Below are positions 32,443-41,127 of a stretch of DNA of 64,000 bases, piece by piece (within the stretch, counting starts at the first letter, position 1; every line of letters starts with the position of its first letter). The position numbers and the translations under genes were made by a program. This DNA is from Microbacterium sp. AK031. GTDB lineage: Bacteria; Actinomycetota; Actinomycetes; Actinomycetales; Microbacteriaceae. Where the stretch lies: positions 248,001 through 312,000 of the forward strand of contig NZ_JANUCA010000002.1 in the NCBI RefSeq assembly GCF_024807145.1, given 5' to 3'. The notes under the pieces were generated by a model. It had not been told where the DNA came from and searched no databases. It saw only the letters and a list, made by a program, of their open reading frames with translations.

Positions 32443-33773
32443 CGGCCATGTTCCGTTCCTTCAGCTCGTTCAACTATCGGATCTGGTTCCTCGGGGCTCT
32501 CGTCTCGAACGTCGGCGGCTGGATGCAGGCGACCGCCCAGGACTGGGTCGTGCTCACCGAGTTGACCGACAACGACGCCACCGCGATGGGCTTCACGATG
32601 GCGCTGCAGTTCGGCCCGCCCCTCATCCTCGTCAGCCTCACAGGCTGGGTGGCCGACCGGTTCGACCGTCGCAAGATCCTGCTGCTCACGCAGACCGTGC
32701 TGATGGCGCTCGCGCTGGGCGTCGCGGCTCTGTTGCTGACCGGTGTCATGACCCTGCCGCTGATGTTCTGCTTCGCGCTGGCATTCGGAATCACGAACGC
32801 CTTCGATGCGCCCGCACGTCAGGCATTCGTCTCCGACATGGTGTCAGTGGGCGACGCATCGAACGCGGTGGCGTTGAACTCCGCGTCGTTCAACATGGCA
32901 CGACTCATCGGGCCCGCCGTCGGAGGCTTGCTCATCGTCGCGGTCGGCACCGGATGGGTGTTCGTGATCAACGCGGCGACCTTCCTCGCCATGCTCATCG
33001 CGCTCGTGCTGATCCGCTCCCGCGAGCTGCTCCCCCGCATCAAGAACATCGGAAGGACCCGGCTCGCCGAGGGTTTCCACTATGTCTGGGGCAGGAGCGA
33101 TCTCAAGGTGACCTTCATCATGGTGTTCCTGATCGGCGCGTTCGGCATGAACTTCCCGATCTACGCCTCGACCATGGCTCTGGAATTCGGGCGTGAGGCC
33201 GACGGCTACGGCGTGCTCAGTTCGGTGCTCGCGATCGGCTCCCTCATCGGAGCCCTCCTGGCGGCGCGGCGTGACAGGGCGCGCATCCGGGTGCTGGTCG
33301 TCGCCGCCGGCGGCTTCGGCATCGCGTCGATGATCTCCTCCTGGATGCCGAGCTACTGGAGTTACGCCGTCGTCCTGATCTTCGTCGGCTTCTCGACTGT
33401 GACGATGCTCACGACCGCGAACGGCTACGTGCAGACCACGACCGACCCCGCGTTGCGCGGCCGCGTTCTCGCTCTGTACATGGCCGTGGTGATGGGTTCG
33501 ACGCCGATCGGTGCGCCGATCGCCGGGTGGATCACGGATGCCGCCGGTCCTCGCGCCTCGATCCTGGTCGGCGGGATCGCCGGGCTCGTCGCGATGGCGG
33601 TGGGCGTGACCTGGATGTTGGCCTCCGGGCGTCTGCACCGGCGGGAGAACACCCGATTCCGGCTCACGCTGGATGAGACCCGACCGATCTCCGTCATGCG
33701 CGCCGACCCGGTGGAATTCAGCGACGAGGTCGCGGCCGCCACGACTCCGATCCGGACAGTGCGCGCAGACTGA
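32439..33773 (+). CDS. MFS transporter (MFS_3, multidrug/siderophore exporter-like)
   Basis: A 444-residue, 12-helix major facilitator. The N terminus FRSFSSFNYRIWFLGALVSN, the motif WVADRFDRRKILLLTQ after helix 2, and the helix 5 segment NAFDAPARQAFV are typical of the EntS/MFS_3 exporters. Export of a toxic compound or metabolite is inferred from the MarR regulator it overlaps. The substrate is unknown. The C-terminal 45 residues after the last helix are hydrophilic and cytosolic. Confidence 0.88.
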   Translation: MTAMFRSFSSFNYRIWFLGALVSNVGGWMQATAQDWVVLTELTDNDATAMGFTMALQFGPPLILVSLTGWVADRFDRRKILLLTQTVLMALALGVAALLLTGVMTLPLMFCFALAFGITNAFDAPARQAFVSDMVSVGDASNAVALNSASFNMARLIGPAVGGLLIVAVGTGWVFVINAATFLAMLIALVLIRSRELLPRIKNIGRTRLAEGFHYVWGRSDLKVTFIMVFLIGAFGMNFPIYASTMALEFGREADGYGVLSSVLAIGSLIGALLAARRDRARIRVLVVAAGGFGIASMISSWMPSYWSYAVVLIFVGFSTVTMLTTANGYVQTTTDPALRGRVLALYMAVVMGSTPIGAPIAGWITDAAGPRASILVGGIAGLVAMAVGVTWMLASGRLHRRENTRFRLTLDETRPISVMRADPVEFSDEVAAATTPIRTVRAD

Positions 33774-33799
33774 ATCTCCCGTTTCTCCCGGCATTTGAC

Positions 33800-33805
33800 T
33801 AGCGT
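33800..33805 (+). promoter_or_regulatory. Leaderless-type -10 box of the BCCT gene
   Basis: TAGCGT, preceded by TTGAC, ends 6 nt before the ATG at 33812, and no Shine-Dalgarno is present. Confidence 0.45.
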
Positions 33806-33811
33806 GGGCTC

Positions 33812-35716
33812 ATGAGTGAATCGGAGAACGCACAGAGTCAGAGCGATTCCGAACCGGTCGTCACCGGCACGGCGGATGCCGCCACCGCCGTGCCGCACCG
33901 CTCGCTCCCGCCGGTGCAGAGGTGGGTGTTCTGGCCCGCCTCTGTGATCATCATCCTCTTCGTCGCGTTCACCCTCATCGCGCCGGATGTCGCGGAGTCG
34001 CTCTTCAAGAGCATTCAGACCACGATCGTCAACGCCTTCAACTGGTACTACGTGCTGATCGCCGCGGTGTTCGTGGCCTTCAGCCTGTATCTCGGGTTCA
34101 GCAGATTCGGCGACATCAAACTCGGCAAAGACGACGACGAGCCGGAGTTCTCACTGCTGAGCTGGTTCTCGCTCCTCTTCGCTGCCGGCATGGGGATCGG
34201 CCTGGTCTTCTACGGGGTGAGCGAGCCCCTGACTCATTTCGTCGACCCACGTCCCGGTGTGACCGGGACGCCCGAGCAGCTCGCACAGGCTGCGCTCGGC
34301 CAGACCTACCTCCACTGGGGCGTGCACGCCTGGTCGATCTACGTCGTGATCGGCCTGGCATTGGCGTACGCCATCCACCGCCGCAACCGCCCGATCTCCA
34401 TCCGCTGGACGTTGGAGCCGCTGCTCGGGAAACGAGTGGAAGGCGGCTGGGGCCACGCGATCGACATCATCGCCCTCGTCGGAACGCTCTTCGGCGTCGC
34501 GACGTCGCTCGGCCTCGGCGTCATTCAGATCAGTTCGGGCCTGGGTGCCGCCGGCATCGCAAGCCCGGATGAGGGCACCCAGGTCGTCGTGATCCTCATC
34601 ATCTCCGTCTTCGTGCTGCTGTCCGTCCTGTCGGGTCTCACCAGGGGCATGAAACTGCTCTCGACAGTGAACCTCATCCTCGCCGGCGCCCTCGTGCTGT
34701 ACCTCCTCGTCATGGGCCCGAGCGAATTCCTCCTCCGGGACTTCGTGCAGTCGATCGGCAACTACATCCAGAACTTCGTCAGTCTCGCCTTCAACGTCAG
34801 CGCGTTCCAGGGCACAGCGGGCGAGGAATGGCAGTCGCAGTGGACCTCGTTCTACTGGGGCTGGTGGATCTCATGGGCCCCGTTCGTCGGAATCTTCATC
34901 GCACGGGTCTCGAAGGGCCGCACGGTGCGCGAGTTCGTCGCCGGCGTCATCCTCGTGCCGACGCTGCTCGGCATCCTGTGGTTCTCGGTGCTCGGCGGAT
35001 CGGCGCTCGCCCTTGAACTCCAGACACCCGGCATCCTCACGAATGAGGACGGCACCGTCGACCTGCAGGGCGCGCTGTTCCTGATGCTGGAGCACGTTCC
35101 GGGAACGCAGATCATCACGATCGGCGTCATGCTCCTCATCACGATCTTCTTCGTCACCTCCGCGGATTCGGGAGCGCTGGTGATGGGGATGATCGCGACC
35201 GGCGGGCAGCAGAACCCTAAGCGCTGGATCCGCACCTTCTTCGTGCTGGTCACGGCGGCACTCGCCATCGCGCTGCTGCTGGCAGGGGGCCTGACGGCCC
35301 TGCAGACGGCCGCCATCACCATCGCCCTGCCGTTCAGCATCGTCATGCTGCTCATCTGCTGGTCGACGGTGGTGGCGTTCACGCGGGAGCGGCGCGCATA
35401 TGCGCGGGCAGAACGCGCGCAACTCATCGACAAGATCGGCGACTACTACGGCCTCGAGGTCGAGGCGCGCGATGCTCAGGGTCTGCTCGGTGCGCAGCCG
35501 CGCTGGCTGCGCCATCTCCAGCGCCGTCTCGGCCTGCCTGTCGCGCCGACGACACCGACCCGCATCTCCGCGGAGCTGCTCAGCGCAGAGAACCGAACGG
35601 ATGCCGGACCGGCGACGCTCGACATCGACACCCTGGTGTCGACAGACGAGTTCTCGGCGCACGATGACCCGGACGTGCCGTCGCACGGTGAGGACGAGGA
35701 GCCGTCGGTGCGTTGA
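33812..35716 (+). CDS. BCCT family osmolyte transporter (betaine/choline/carnitine)
   Basis: A 634-residue sodium- or proton-coupled transporter with 12 helices. The family signature is WTSFYWGWWISWAPFVGIFIA (about residues 345-365), with GMGIGLVFYGVSEPLTHF earlier. Length and long hydrophilic tails fit BetP/OpuD-type carriers: an N-terminal tail of about 40 acidic residues and a C-terminal tail of about 110 residues. In BetP the tails sense osmotic stress; here that is inference. It would import glycine betaine or a related compatible solute. Monocistronic; starts without a ribosome binding site 6 nt after a TAGCGT box. Confidence 0.92.
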   Translation: MSESENAQSQSDSEPVVTGTADAATAVPHRSLPPVQRWVFWPASVIIILFVAFTLIAPDVAESLFKSIQTTIVNAFNWYYVLIAAVFVAFSLYLGFSRFGDIKLGKDDDEPEFSLLSWFSLLFAAGMGIGLVFYGVSEPLTHFVDPRPGVTGTPEQLAQAALGQTYLHWGVHAWSIYVVIGLALAYAIHRRNRPISIRWTLEPLLGKRVEGGWGHAIDIIALVGTLFGVATSLGLGVIQISSGLGAAGIASPDEGTQVVVILIISVFVLLSVLSGLTRGMKLLSTVNLILAGALVLYLLVMGPSEFLLRDFVQSIGNYIQNFVSLAFNVSAFQGTAGEEWQSQWTSFYWGWWISWAPFVGIFIARVSKGRTVREFVAGVILVPTLLGILWFSVLGGSALALELQTPGILTNEDGTVDLQGALFLMLEHVPGTQIITIGVMLLITIFFVTSADSGALVMGMIATGGQQNPKRWIRTFFVLVTAALAIALLLAGGLTALQTAAITIALPFSIVMLLICWSTVVAFTRERRAYARAERAQLIDKIGDYYGLEVEARDAQGLLGAQPRWLRHLQRRLGLPVAPTTPTRISAELLSAENRTDAGPATLDIDTLVSTDEFSAHDDPDVPSHGEDEEPSVR

Positions 35717-35794
35717 GCGCAGCCACGGTGATTCACCGGCAGCTACCCGAGAAACCGGTTCCTGTCCACCGCGATCAGCGGCCGTATCGGTCGT

Positions 35795-36844
35795 TCAATC
35801 CGCCCATTCCCATGCCACAGGCCGCCCCAGACCGGCATGTTCCACGGTCGGCCAGCGCTCATCGCTCGTAAGGACCTCGAACCCACCTGCGGTGAGGAGC
35901 ATGGTGTCCTCGACCTTTGCGCCAGGCGCCGATGGGTTCCACGCGAATGCCTGATTCTCATGCACGCGGTCGCCGTTGGATCCGGTCGCGCGAGGGTCCC
36001 GTCCGGCGTACCCGGTCGGACCTCCCTGATGATGATTCCTCCACTCGTCCGCTGCGAAGTCGCTGCACGCGTACGCCTCACACCCTGCCGCGAAGACGTC
36101 ATCCAGCCCGGCGCCGGAGCGCGTCGCAGCTAGGTAGGCCGCTTCGACCTCGAGTATCCGACCGTCCGCTGCACCCGCGGCGCCGACCCAGCGCGTCGCG
36201 TTCGCGATCAGGCCGTGCCGCCGACCGCATACGACGAGCATCGCGCGTTCACCCAACGGAGACGCCGTCGGCAGCGGATGCCGGTGCTCGACCCGTTCGG
36301 CACCGGCGACGAGTACGACCAGCGGATCGATCCCCCGACCGATGAGCCCTGACGCGAGGAGTGCTGCCGCCTCCTGCTCCGATGCCTGCGGTCCCAGTTC
36401 GGCCGCGACATCCGTCAGCACCCGCGCGGTCTCGCGCCCCAGTTCCCGGTAGCGTTCGGTCTCGGTCGGCAGCAGCGAGGCCCGTGCCGCCCGCAGCGCG
36501 AGCGCGGCATCCCCCTCGGATACCGCCGAACCGGCTTCGGTCGCCGCCAGCAACGGCGACTTCTGCCACGGCACCCGCACGATTCGCTCCGCATCGTCGG
36601 GCAGGAGTTCCTCGGCGATGAGCCGATCGGCCTCGTTCGCCGCGACGAAGAGTGTGTCTCCGCCGTCGTCCACGCGAACGGCGAGCGTCGGCGGCCCTGC
36701 CAGCGACACATGCGTGCGGATACCGTCGAGGTACCAGCTGACCGCCTCGTGCGAGCCCAGCACCAGGGCGCCACCACCGCTCGCGCGACGCACCGCAGCG
36801 ATCCGCTCCTGTTTCACACCACGGTCTTGTCGATCCGGCCTCAT
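35795..36844 (-). CDS. M24 (Xaa-Pro peptidase-like) protein with degraded metal site
   Basis: A 349-residue pita-bread fold protein of the creatinase/prolidase family: a creatinase N-terminal-like domain (to about 130) and an M24 domain. The late motif KVEDTMLLTAGGFEVLT preserves one metal Glu, and HHQGGPTGY preserves the His. The strand that normally reads D-x-G...sDitRT appears as CGRRHGLIANATRWV, and the usual EP position reads FAWNP. So three of five metal ligands look replaced. It may be a non-metal creatinase-like hydrolase or a binding protein. ATG 36844 has GAGGGAG upstream. Divergent from a LacI gene and possibly under its control. Confidence 0.75.
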   Translation of the reverse strand: MRPDRQDRGVKQERIAAVRRASGGGALVLGSHEAVSWYLDGIRTHVSLAGPPTLAVRVDDGGDTLFVAANEADRLIAEELLPDDAERIVRVPWQKSPLLAATEAGSAVSEGDAALALRAARASLLPTETERYRELGRETARVLTDVAAELGPQASEQEAAALLASGLIGRGIDPLVVLVAGAERVEHRHPLPTASPLGERAMLVVCGRRHGLIANATRWVGAAGAADGRILEVEAAYLAATRSGAGLDDVFAAGCEAYACSDFAADEWRNHHQGGPTGYAGRDPRATGSNGDRVHENQAFAWNPSAPGAKVEDTMLLTAGGFEVLTSDERWPTVEHAGLGRPVAWEWAD

Positions 36845-36858
36845 GCGCACTCCCTCGT

Positions 36859-36868
36859 AAAACGCTTT
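36859..36868. promoter_or_regulatory. LacI-type operator between the M24 gene and LacI
   Basis: AAAACGCTTT, centred on CG with one arm mismatch, lies in the 62-bp divergent gap. It resembles the better site at 37958-37969, suggesting autoregulation by the adjacent LacI protein. Confidence 0.5.
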
Positions 36869-36906
36869 CTCGATAGTATGGACCCCGTTCTCGAAGGGCG
36901 GTGCCG

Positions 36907-37914
36907 ATGACGAATCCGACATCTCGCGTGCGGATCACGGATGTCGCGCAGACGGCGGGGGTCTCCCTGTCGACCGTGTCGCGGGTCATGAACGGCAACC
37001 CGACGGTAGATCCCGACCTGGCCGAACGCGTGCGCGCGGTGGCCGCCGAGCTCGGTTACTCCGCCAATCCCCTCGCTCGCAGCCTCGTCCTCGGACGGAC
37101 CCAGACCATCGCCGTCGTGATCCCCGATCTGGCCAACCCGACTTTCCAGGCGATCCTGCACGGCCTCAGCCGCGCCGCCGCCGAGGACGGCTACCACGTA
37201 CTCATCGCAGACAGCGCGGAGCAGGTCGGCGAAGAGATCGATCTCGTCTCGGCCACTCGCCGTCGTACAGACGGGGTCGTGCTGTGCGCACCCCGCATGC
37301 CGGCCGAGCAGCTCGCGACGCTCCTGGCGAGCGTGGCACCCGCCGTCGTCGTGAACCGTCCGGCACAGGATGCCGCACCAACGGTCTCGGCCGACTACGG
37401 CTCCGCGATGGCCGAACTCGTCGAGCACGTGCACGGACTCGGACATCGACATCTGGCTTATCTCTCCGGCGTGCCGGGCAGTGCGTCCGGCGCCGCCCGT
37501 CGGGCGACGCTCGACGCCGCCTGCGCCACCCATCCGGACTTGCAGATCACCGAGATCTCGGCCGGCGTCGGCTTCGACAGCGGCGCACGCGTGGCTGATG
37601 AGGTCATCGCCGCCGGTGCGACCGCCGCTCTCGCGTTCAACGACCTCGTAGCCATGGGCCTGCTCTCCGCCCTCGCGGCTCGTGGCATCCGCGTGCCAGA
37701 CGACATCTCGGTCACCGGCTTCGACGACATCCCGTTCGCCGCGTACACGACGCCGCCGCTCACTACGGCGACCGTGCCTTCGGCGCAGCTCGGGCGTGAC
37801 GCATGGGCAGCCATGCGCGCACTGCTCGAGGGAGCATCCGTCCCCGAATCGACTCTGCTGATACCCGAGATCACGGTGCGCGAGAGCACTGGCCCGTCGC
37901 CGAAGAGCCGGTAG
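36907..37914 (+). CDS. LacI family transcriptional regulator of the uronate/aldarate operon
   Basis: A 335-residue repressor. The HTH is RITDVAQTAGVSLSTVSRVMNG (about 8-29) with the hinge YSANPLARSLVLGRT, and the effector domain has IAVVIPDLANPTFQ and SVTGFDDIPFAAYTTPPLTT. ATG 36907 is preferred over GTG 36901 because AAGGG lies 8 nt before it. It is followed after 74 bp by the five-gene operon beginning at 37989, whose promoter region has a strong LacI operator. It is the likely local repressor, with a sugar acid as probable inducer (inference). Confidence 0.9.
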   Translation: MTNPTSRVRITDVAQTAGVSLSTVSRVMNGNPTVDPDLAERVRAVAAELGYSANPLARSLVLGRTQTIAVVIPDLANPTFQAILHGLSRAAAEDGYHVLIADSAEQVGEEIDLVSATRRRTDGVVLCAPRMPAEQLATLLASVAPAVVVNRPAQDAAPTVSADYGSAMAELVEHVHGLGHRHLAYLSGVPGSASGAARRATLDAACATHPDLQITEISAGVGFDSGARVADEVIAAGATAALAFNDLVAMGLLSALAARGIRVPDDISVTGFDDIPFAAYTTPPLTTATVPSAQLGRDAWAAMRALLEGASVPESTLLIPEITVRESTGPSPKSR

Positions 37915-37957
37915 AGACCGCCAAGACGCGGCCTGCTTGACGGGGATGCTACGCTGA

Positions 37958-37969
37958 GAAAACGTTTCC
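37958..37969 (+). promoter_or_regulatory. LacI-type operator of the uronate/aldarate operon
   Basis: GAAAACGTTTCC is a 5-of-6 dyad with central CG, 19 nt before the ATG at 37989. TTGACG at 37937-37942 could be the -35 of the promoter it overlaps. Confidence 0.65.
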
Positions 37970-37988
37970 TGAGTTGGATGGATGTGCA

Positions 37989-39320
37989 ATGACCCGCACT
38001 CGTTACGCCCTCGTCGGCGCAGGCCACCGCGCGCAGATGTACGTCGGCGCGATCACCGGCACGTATGCGGAGAGCGCCGAGCTCGTCGCGATCTGCGAGC
38101 CCAATCCGGTGCGCGCCCAGCACTATGCCGACGCCGTCACCGCCGCGGGTCAGGCGGCTCCATCACTGTGGCAGCCCGACGACCTCGAACGCATGATCAG
38201 CGCAGAGCGCGTTGAGCGCGTCATCATCTGCGCGCGCGATGACCAGCACGCGCCGCTCATCGTCCGCGCCCTCGACGCCGGCGCCGATGTGGTCGTCGAG
38301 AAGCCGCTGACGATCGACGCCGCCAGCGCGACAGCCATCGAAGACGCCGTCGCCCGTACCGGCGGCAACGTCGTGCTGACATTCAACTACCGCTATTCGC
38401 CGCGCAACAGCGCGCTCCGCGAACTCATCCAGGGCGGCGGGATCGGCGATGTCACCTCCGTCGAGTTCCAGTGGATGCTCGACACCAAGCACGGGGCGGA
38501 CTACTTCCGGCGGTGGCATCGCAGCAAGGCGAACTCCGGCGGTCTGCTCGTGCACAAATCCAGCCACCACTTCGACCTGGTGAACTGGTGGATCGCCTCC
38601 ACCCCGACACGGGTGTTCGCCTCCGGCGGCCTGCGCTTCTACGGCGCAGACCAGGCGATCAGACGCGGAGTCGCCGCGCTGCCCGCACGAGGCACCCACG
38701 ACGGAGCGCACGACGCGTTCGAGCTGGATCTGCGAGACGACGTGCGGCTGACGCAGCTCTATCTCGAAGCTGAACAGCACGACGGCTACATCCGCGACCA
38801 GTCCGTCTTCGGGGAGGGGATCACGATCGAAGACAATCTCGCGCTGGTCGTCGACTACGCCTCCGGCGCGACCATGTCGTATTCGCTCAATGCCCACGCT
38901 CCGTGGGAGGGCTATCGCGTGGCGGTCAACGGCACTCTCGGCCGCGCAGAGCTCGACGTGGTGGAGCGCAGCGCCGTTCTCATCGATACGGAACTGCACC
39001 CTGTGCTCGATCCCAGCGCGACCGCGGTCGACAGCGACGATGCCCTGCGGCGGCACGGCGAACGCCTGATCGTGCAGCGGCACTGGGAAGAGGCCGTCGA
39101 GGTGCCGATCATCACCGGCGAAGGAAGCCACGGCGGAGGCGATGCCCTGCTGCTGCGCGACGTCTTCGAGGGCCCGGGTGATGACCCGCTCGCGCGCCCC
39201 GCGGACTGGACCGACGGGCTGCATTCGATCGCCGTCGGGATCGCAGGCAACCGCTCGCTGGAGACCGGCCAGGCCGTGCGGATCACCGATCTCGGGCCAC
39301 GTCTGCTGGCGCAGTCATGA
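37989..39320 (+). CDS. Gfo/Idh/MocA family oxidoreductase
   Basis: A 443-residue NAD(P)-dependent sugar oxidoreductase. GAGHRAQMY is the nucleotide-binding loop. VVEKPLTIDAA is the EKP motif, followed by FNYRYSPRNSALRELI. KSSHHFDLVNWWIAS contains the catalytic-type His of the large Gfo subgroup, which acts on sugars and glycosides. First gene of an operon whose five members overlap by 4 bp each. It may oxidise the entering sugar or glycoside before the uronate steps. The ribosome binding site is weak (GGATGGATG). The exact substrate cannot be read from sequence. Confidence 0.86.
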   Translation: MTRTRYALVGAGHRAQMYVGAITGTYAESAELVAICEPNPVRAQHYADAVTAAGQAAPSLWQPDDLERMISAERVERVIICARDDQHAPLIVRALDAGADVVVEKPLTIDAASATAIEDAVARTGGNVVLTFNYRYSPRNSALRELIQGGGIGDVTSVEFQWMLDTKHGADYFRRWHRSKANSGGLLVHKSSHHFDLVNWWIASTPTRVFASGGLRFYGADQAIRRGVAALPARGTHDGAHDAFELDLRDDVRLTQLYLEAEQHDGYIRDQSVFGEGITIEDNLALVVDYASGATMSYSLNAHAPWEGYRVAVNGTLGRAELDVVERSAVLIDTELHPVLDPSATAVDSDDALRRHGERLIVQRHWEEAVEVPIITGEGSHGGGDALLLRDVFEGPGDDPLARPADWTDGLHSIAVGIAGNRSLETGQAVRITDLGPRLLAQS

Positions 39321-40231
39321 GCCGCATCGTCATCACCGGCGGGGCCGGACGCCTCGGCCGCAGCCTCGTCGCCGGCCTCACGGCCCGCGGCCATGAGATC
39401 GTCTCATTCGATCTTGACGTGTCGGACGCGTCCGAGCTGGAGGGCGTCGCCCAGATCGCCATCGACCTCACCGATGCGACCGCCACCGCCGATGCCCTCG
39501 CCGCGTCGCACGCTGATGCGCTGATCCATCTGGCGGCGATCGCTGTGCCCTTCAGCGCGCCGGAGGACGTCATCCTCCGCGTCAACTCCGGTCTCGCCGT
39601 CTCCGTGATGGGCGGCGCCGTGCGCGCAGGCATCCGCCGAATCGTCGCCGCTTCCAGCCCGACCGTCCTCGGCTATGGCGCGGACGGGTGGGTGCCGGAT
39701 CGATTCCCCCTGGATGAGCGCACCCCGCCGAAGCCGTCGAACGCCTACGCCCTGTCGAAGCTGGTCATCGAGCAGAGCATCTCGATGCTCCACCGCCAGA
39801 CCGGAGACGACGTCCGCTACGCGGCGTTCCGCCCCTGCTACGTGATCGCCCCCGAAGAATGGGATGGCGCACCGACACAGCAGGGCCACACGGTTCAGGA
39901 GCGCCTCGATGATCCGGCGCTCTCGGCACCGGCGCTGTTCAATTACGTCGACGCGCGCGATGTCGCCGGCTTCGCCGACACGCTGCTGGCCGCGCTGCCG
40001 CACACACCGAACGCAGAGACCTACTTCGTCGGCGCCGACGACGCGCTGGCGCGACAACCGCTCGCCGACCTCGTGCCGCAGTTCTTCCCTGACACCGAAG
40101 ACGTCGCGGCCGTTCTCACCGGCACGTCTCCGGCGTTTTCCAATGCCAAGGCCGCCGAGCTCCTCGGCTGGCACCCCACTTACGGCTGGCGAGACCAGTT
40201 GCAGATCGCTCGGAAGGAGCAACCAGCATGA
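39317..40231 (+). CDS. NAD-dependent epimerase/dehydratase, candidate uronate dehydrogenase
   Basis: A 304-residue extended SDR. NAD-binding GGAGRLG is at residues 8-14, the Ser is in ASSPTVLG and the YxxxK pair in NAYALSK. Uronate dehydrogenases oxidising galacturonate or glucuronate to aldarolactones belong to this fold. The neighbouring mandelate-racemase-type dehydratase, KdgD-like and semialdehyde dehydrogenase genes make that role plausible, though a plain nucleotide-sugar epimerase is not excluded. Overlaps both neighbours by 4 bp. Confidence 0.75.
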   Translation: MSRIVITGGAGRLGRSLVAGLTARGHEIVSFDLDVSDASELEGVAQIAIDLTDATATADALAASHADALIHLAAIAVPFSAPEDVILRVNSGLAVSVMGGAVRAGIRRIVAASSPTVLGYGADGWVPDRFPLDERTPPKPSNAYALSKLVIEQSISMLHRQTGDDVRYAAFRPCYVIAPEEWDGAPTQQGHTVQERLDDPALSAPALFNYVDARDVAGFADTLLAALPHTPNAETYFVGADDALARQPLADLVPQFFPDTEDVAAVLTGTSPAFSNAKAAELLGWHPTYGWRDQLQIARKEQPA

Positions 40232-41127
40232 ATTTCGAAGGCATCCTGTTCTTCCCCGTCACGCCGTTCGCCGCAGACGGCGCCGTCGATACGGGCTTGC
40301 TCGCGCAGCATGTCGCGAACGGCGTGGCTCACGAGGCGGGCGGGGTGTTCCCCGCGTGCGGTACCGGCGAGTTCCACGCGCTGAGCATCGCGGAGCATGC
40401 GCTGGTCACTCGCACCACGGTCGAGGCGGTCGGCGGAGCCGTGCCGGTGATCGCGGGATCGGGTGGCCCTCTCGGGCACGCGATCGACGCGGCACGCGGC
40501 GCAGCGGATGCCGGCGCCGATGCTCTGCTCGTCATGCCCCCGTATCTCGTCGGCGCCCCCCAGGACGGGCTCGTCGCCTACATCGAAGCGGTGGCCGCGG
40601 CATCCGATCTCCCGGTGATCGTCTACCACCGCGCCAATGCGCAGTTCACCGCGGCATCCATGCGCAGGCTCGCGGACAACCCGAAGGTGATCGGATTCAA
40701 GGACGGCGCCGGCGACATCGGCGCCGCTCAGCTCATCGTGCGCGCCGTCGCAAATGCCGGGCGCGACGACTTCGCGTTCTTCAACGGGCTGCTCACGGCT
40801 GAGCTGACGCAGGCCGCGTACCGCGCGATCGGCATTCCGCTGTACTCATCGTCGACCTTCGCGATGGCGCCGGCTGTCGCCAACGCCTACTACCGCGCCT
40901 ACAGCGACGGCGATGAAGCGCGCCGACTCGAGCTGATCGACCGCTTCTACGCGCCGCTGGTCGCACTGCGCGACGAGACTCCAGGGTTCGGTGTCTCGCT
41001 CGTGAAAGCCGGGCTGCGCGTCTCGGGCATACCAGTCGGCGCAGTGCGCGCGCCGCTGGTCGACCCGACTCCGGACCAGGAGCGCCGGCTCGCCGCGACC
41101 CTCGAGGCGGGGCACGCCCTGGCATGA
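40228..41127 (+). CDS. 5-dehydro-4-deoxyglucarate dehydratase-like DapA family enzyme
   Basis: A 299-residue class I aldolase-fold enzyme. The Schiff-base Lys is in VIGFKDGAGD (about residue 155), the catalytic Tyr in VIVYHRAN, and GGVFPACGTGEFHALS near residue 37 has the CGTGEF variant typical of KdgD rather than the GTTGE of DapA. KdgD converts 5-keto-4-deoxyglucarate to 2,5-dioxopentanoate with loss of water and CO2. The gene lies between the putative uronate dehydrogenase and the dehydratase and overlaps both by 4 bp, which supports the assignment. Confidence 0.85.
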   Translation: MNFEGILFFPVTPFAADGAVDTGLLAQHVANGVAHEAGGVFPACGTGEFHALSIAEHALVTRTTVEAVGGAVPVIAGSGGPLGHAIDAARGAADAGADALLVMPPYLVGAPQDGLVAYIEAVAAASDLPVIVYHRANAQFTAASMRRLADNPKVIGFKDGAGDIGAAQLIVRAVANAGRDDFAFFNGLLTAELTQAAYRAIGIPLYSSSTFAMAPAVANAYYRAYSDGDEARRLELIDRFYAPLVALRDETPGFGVSLVKAGLRVSGIPVGAVRAPLVDPTPDQERRLAATLEAGHALA

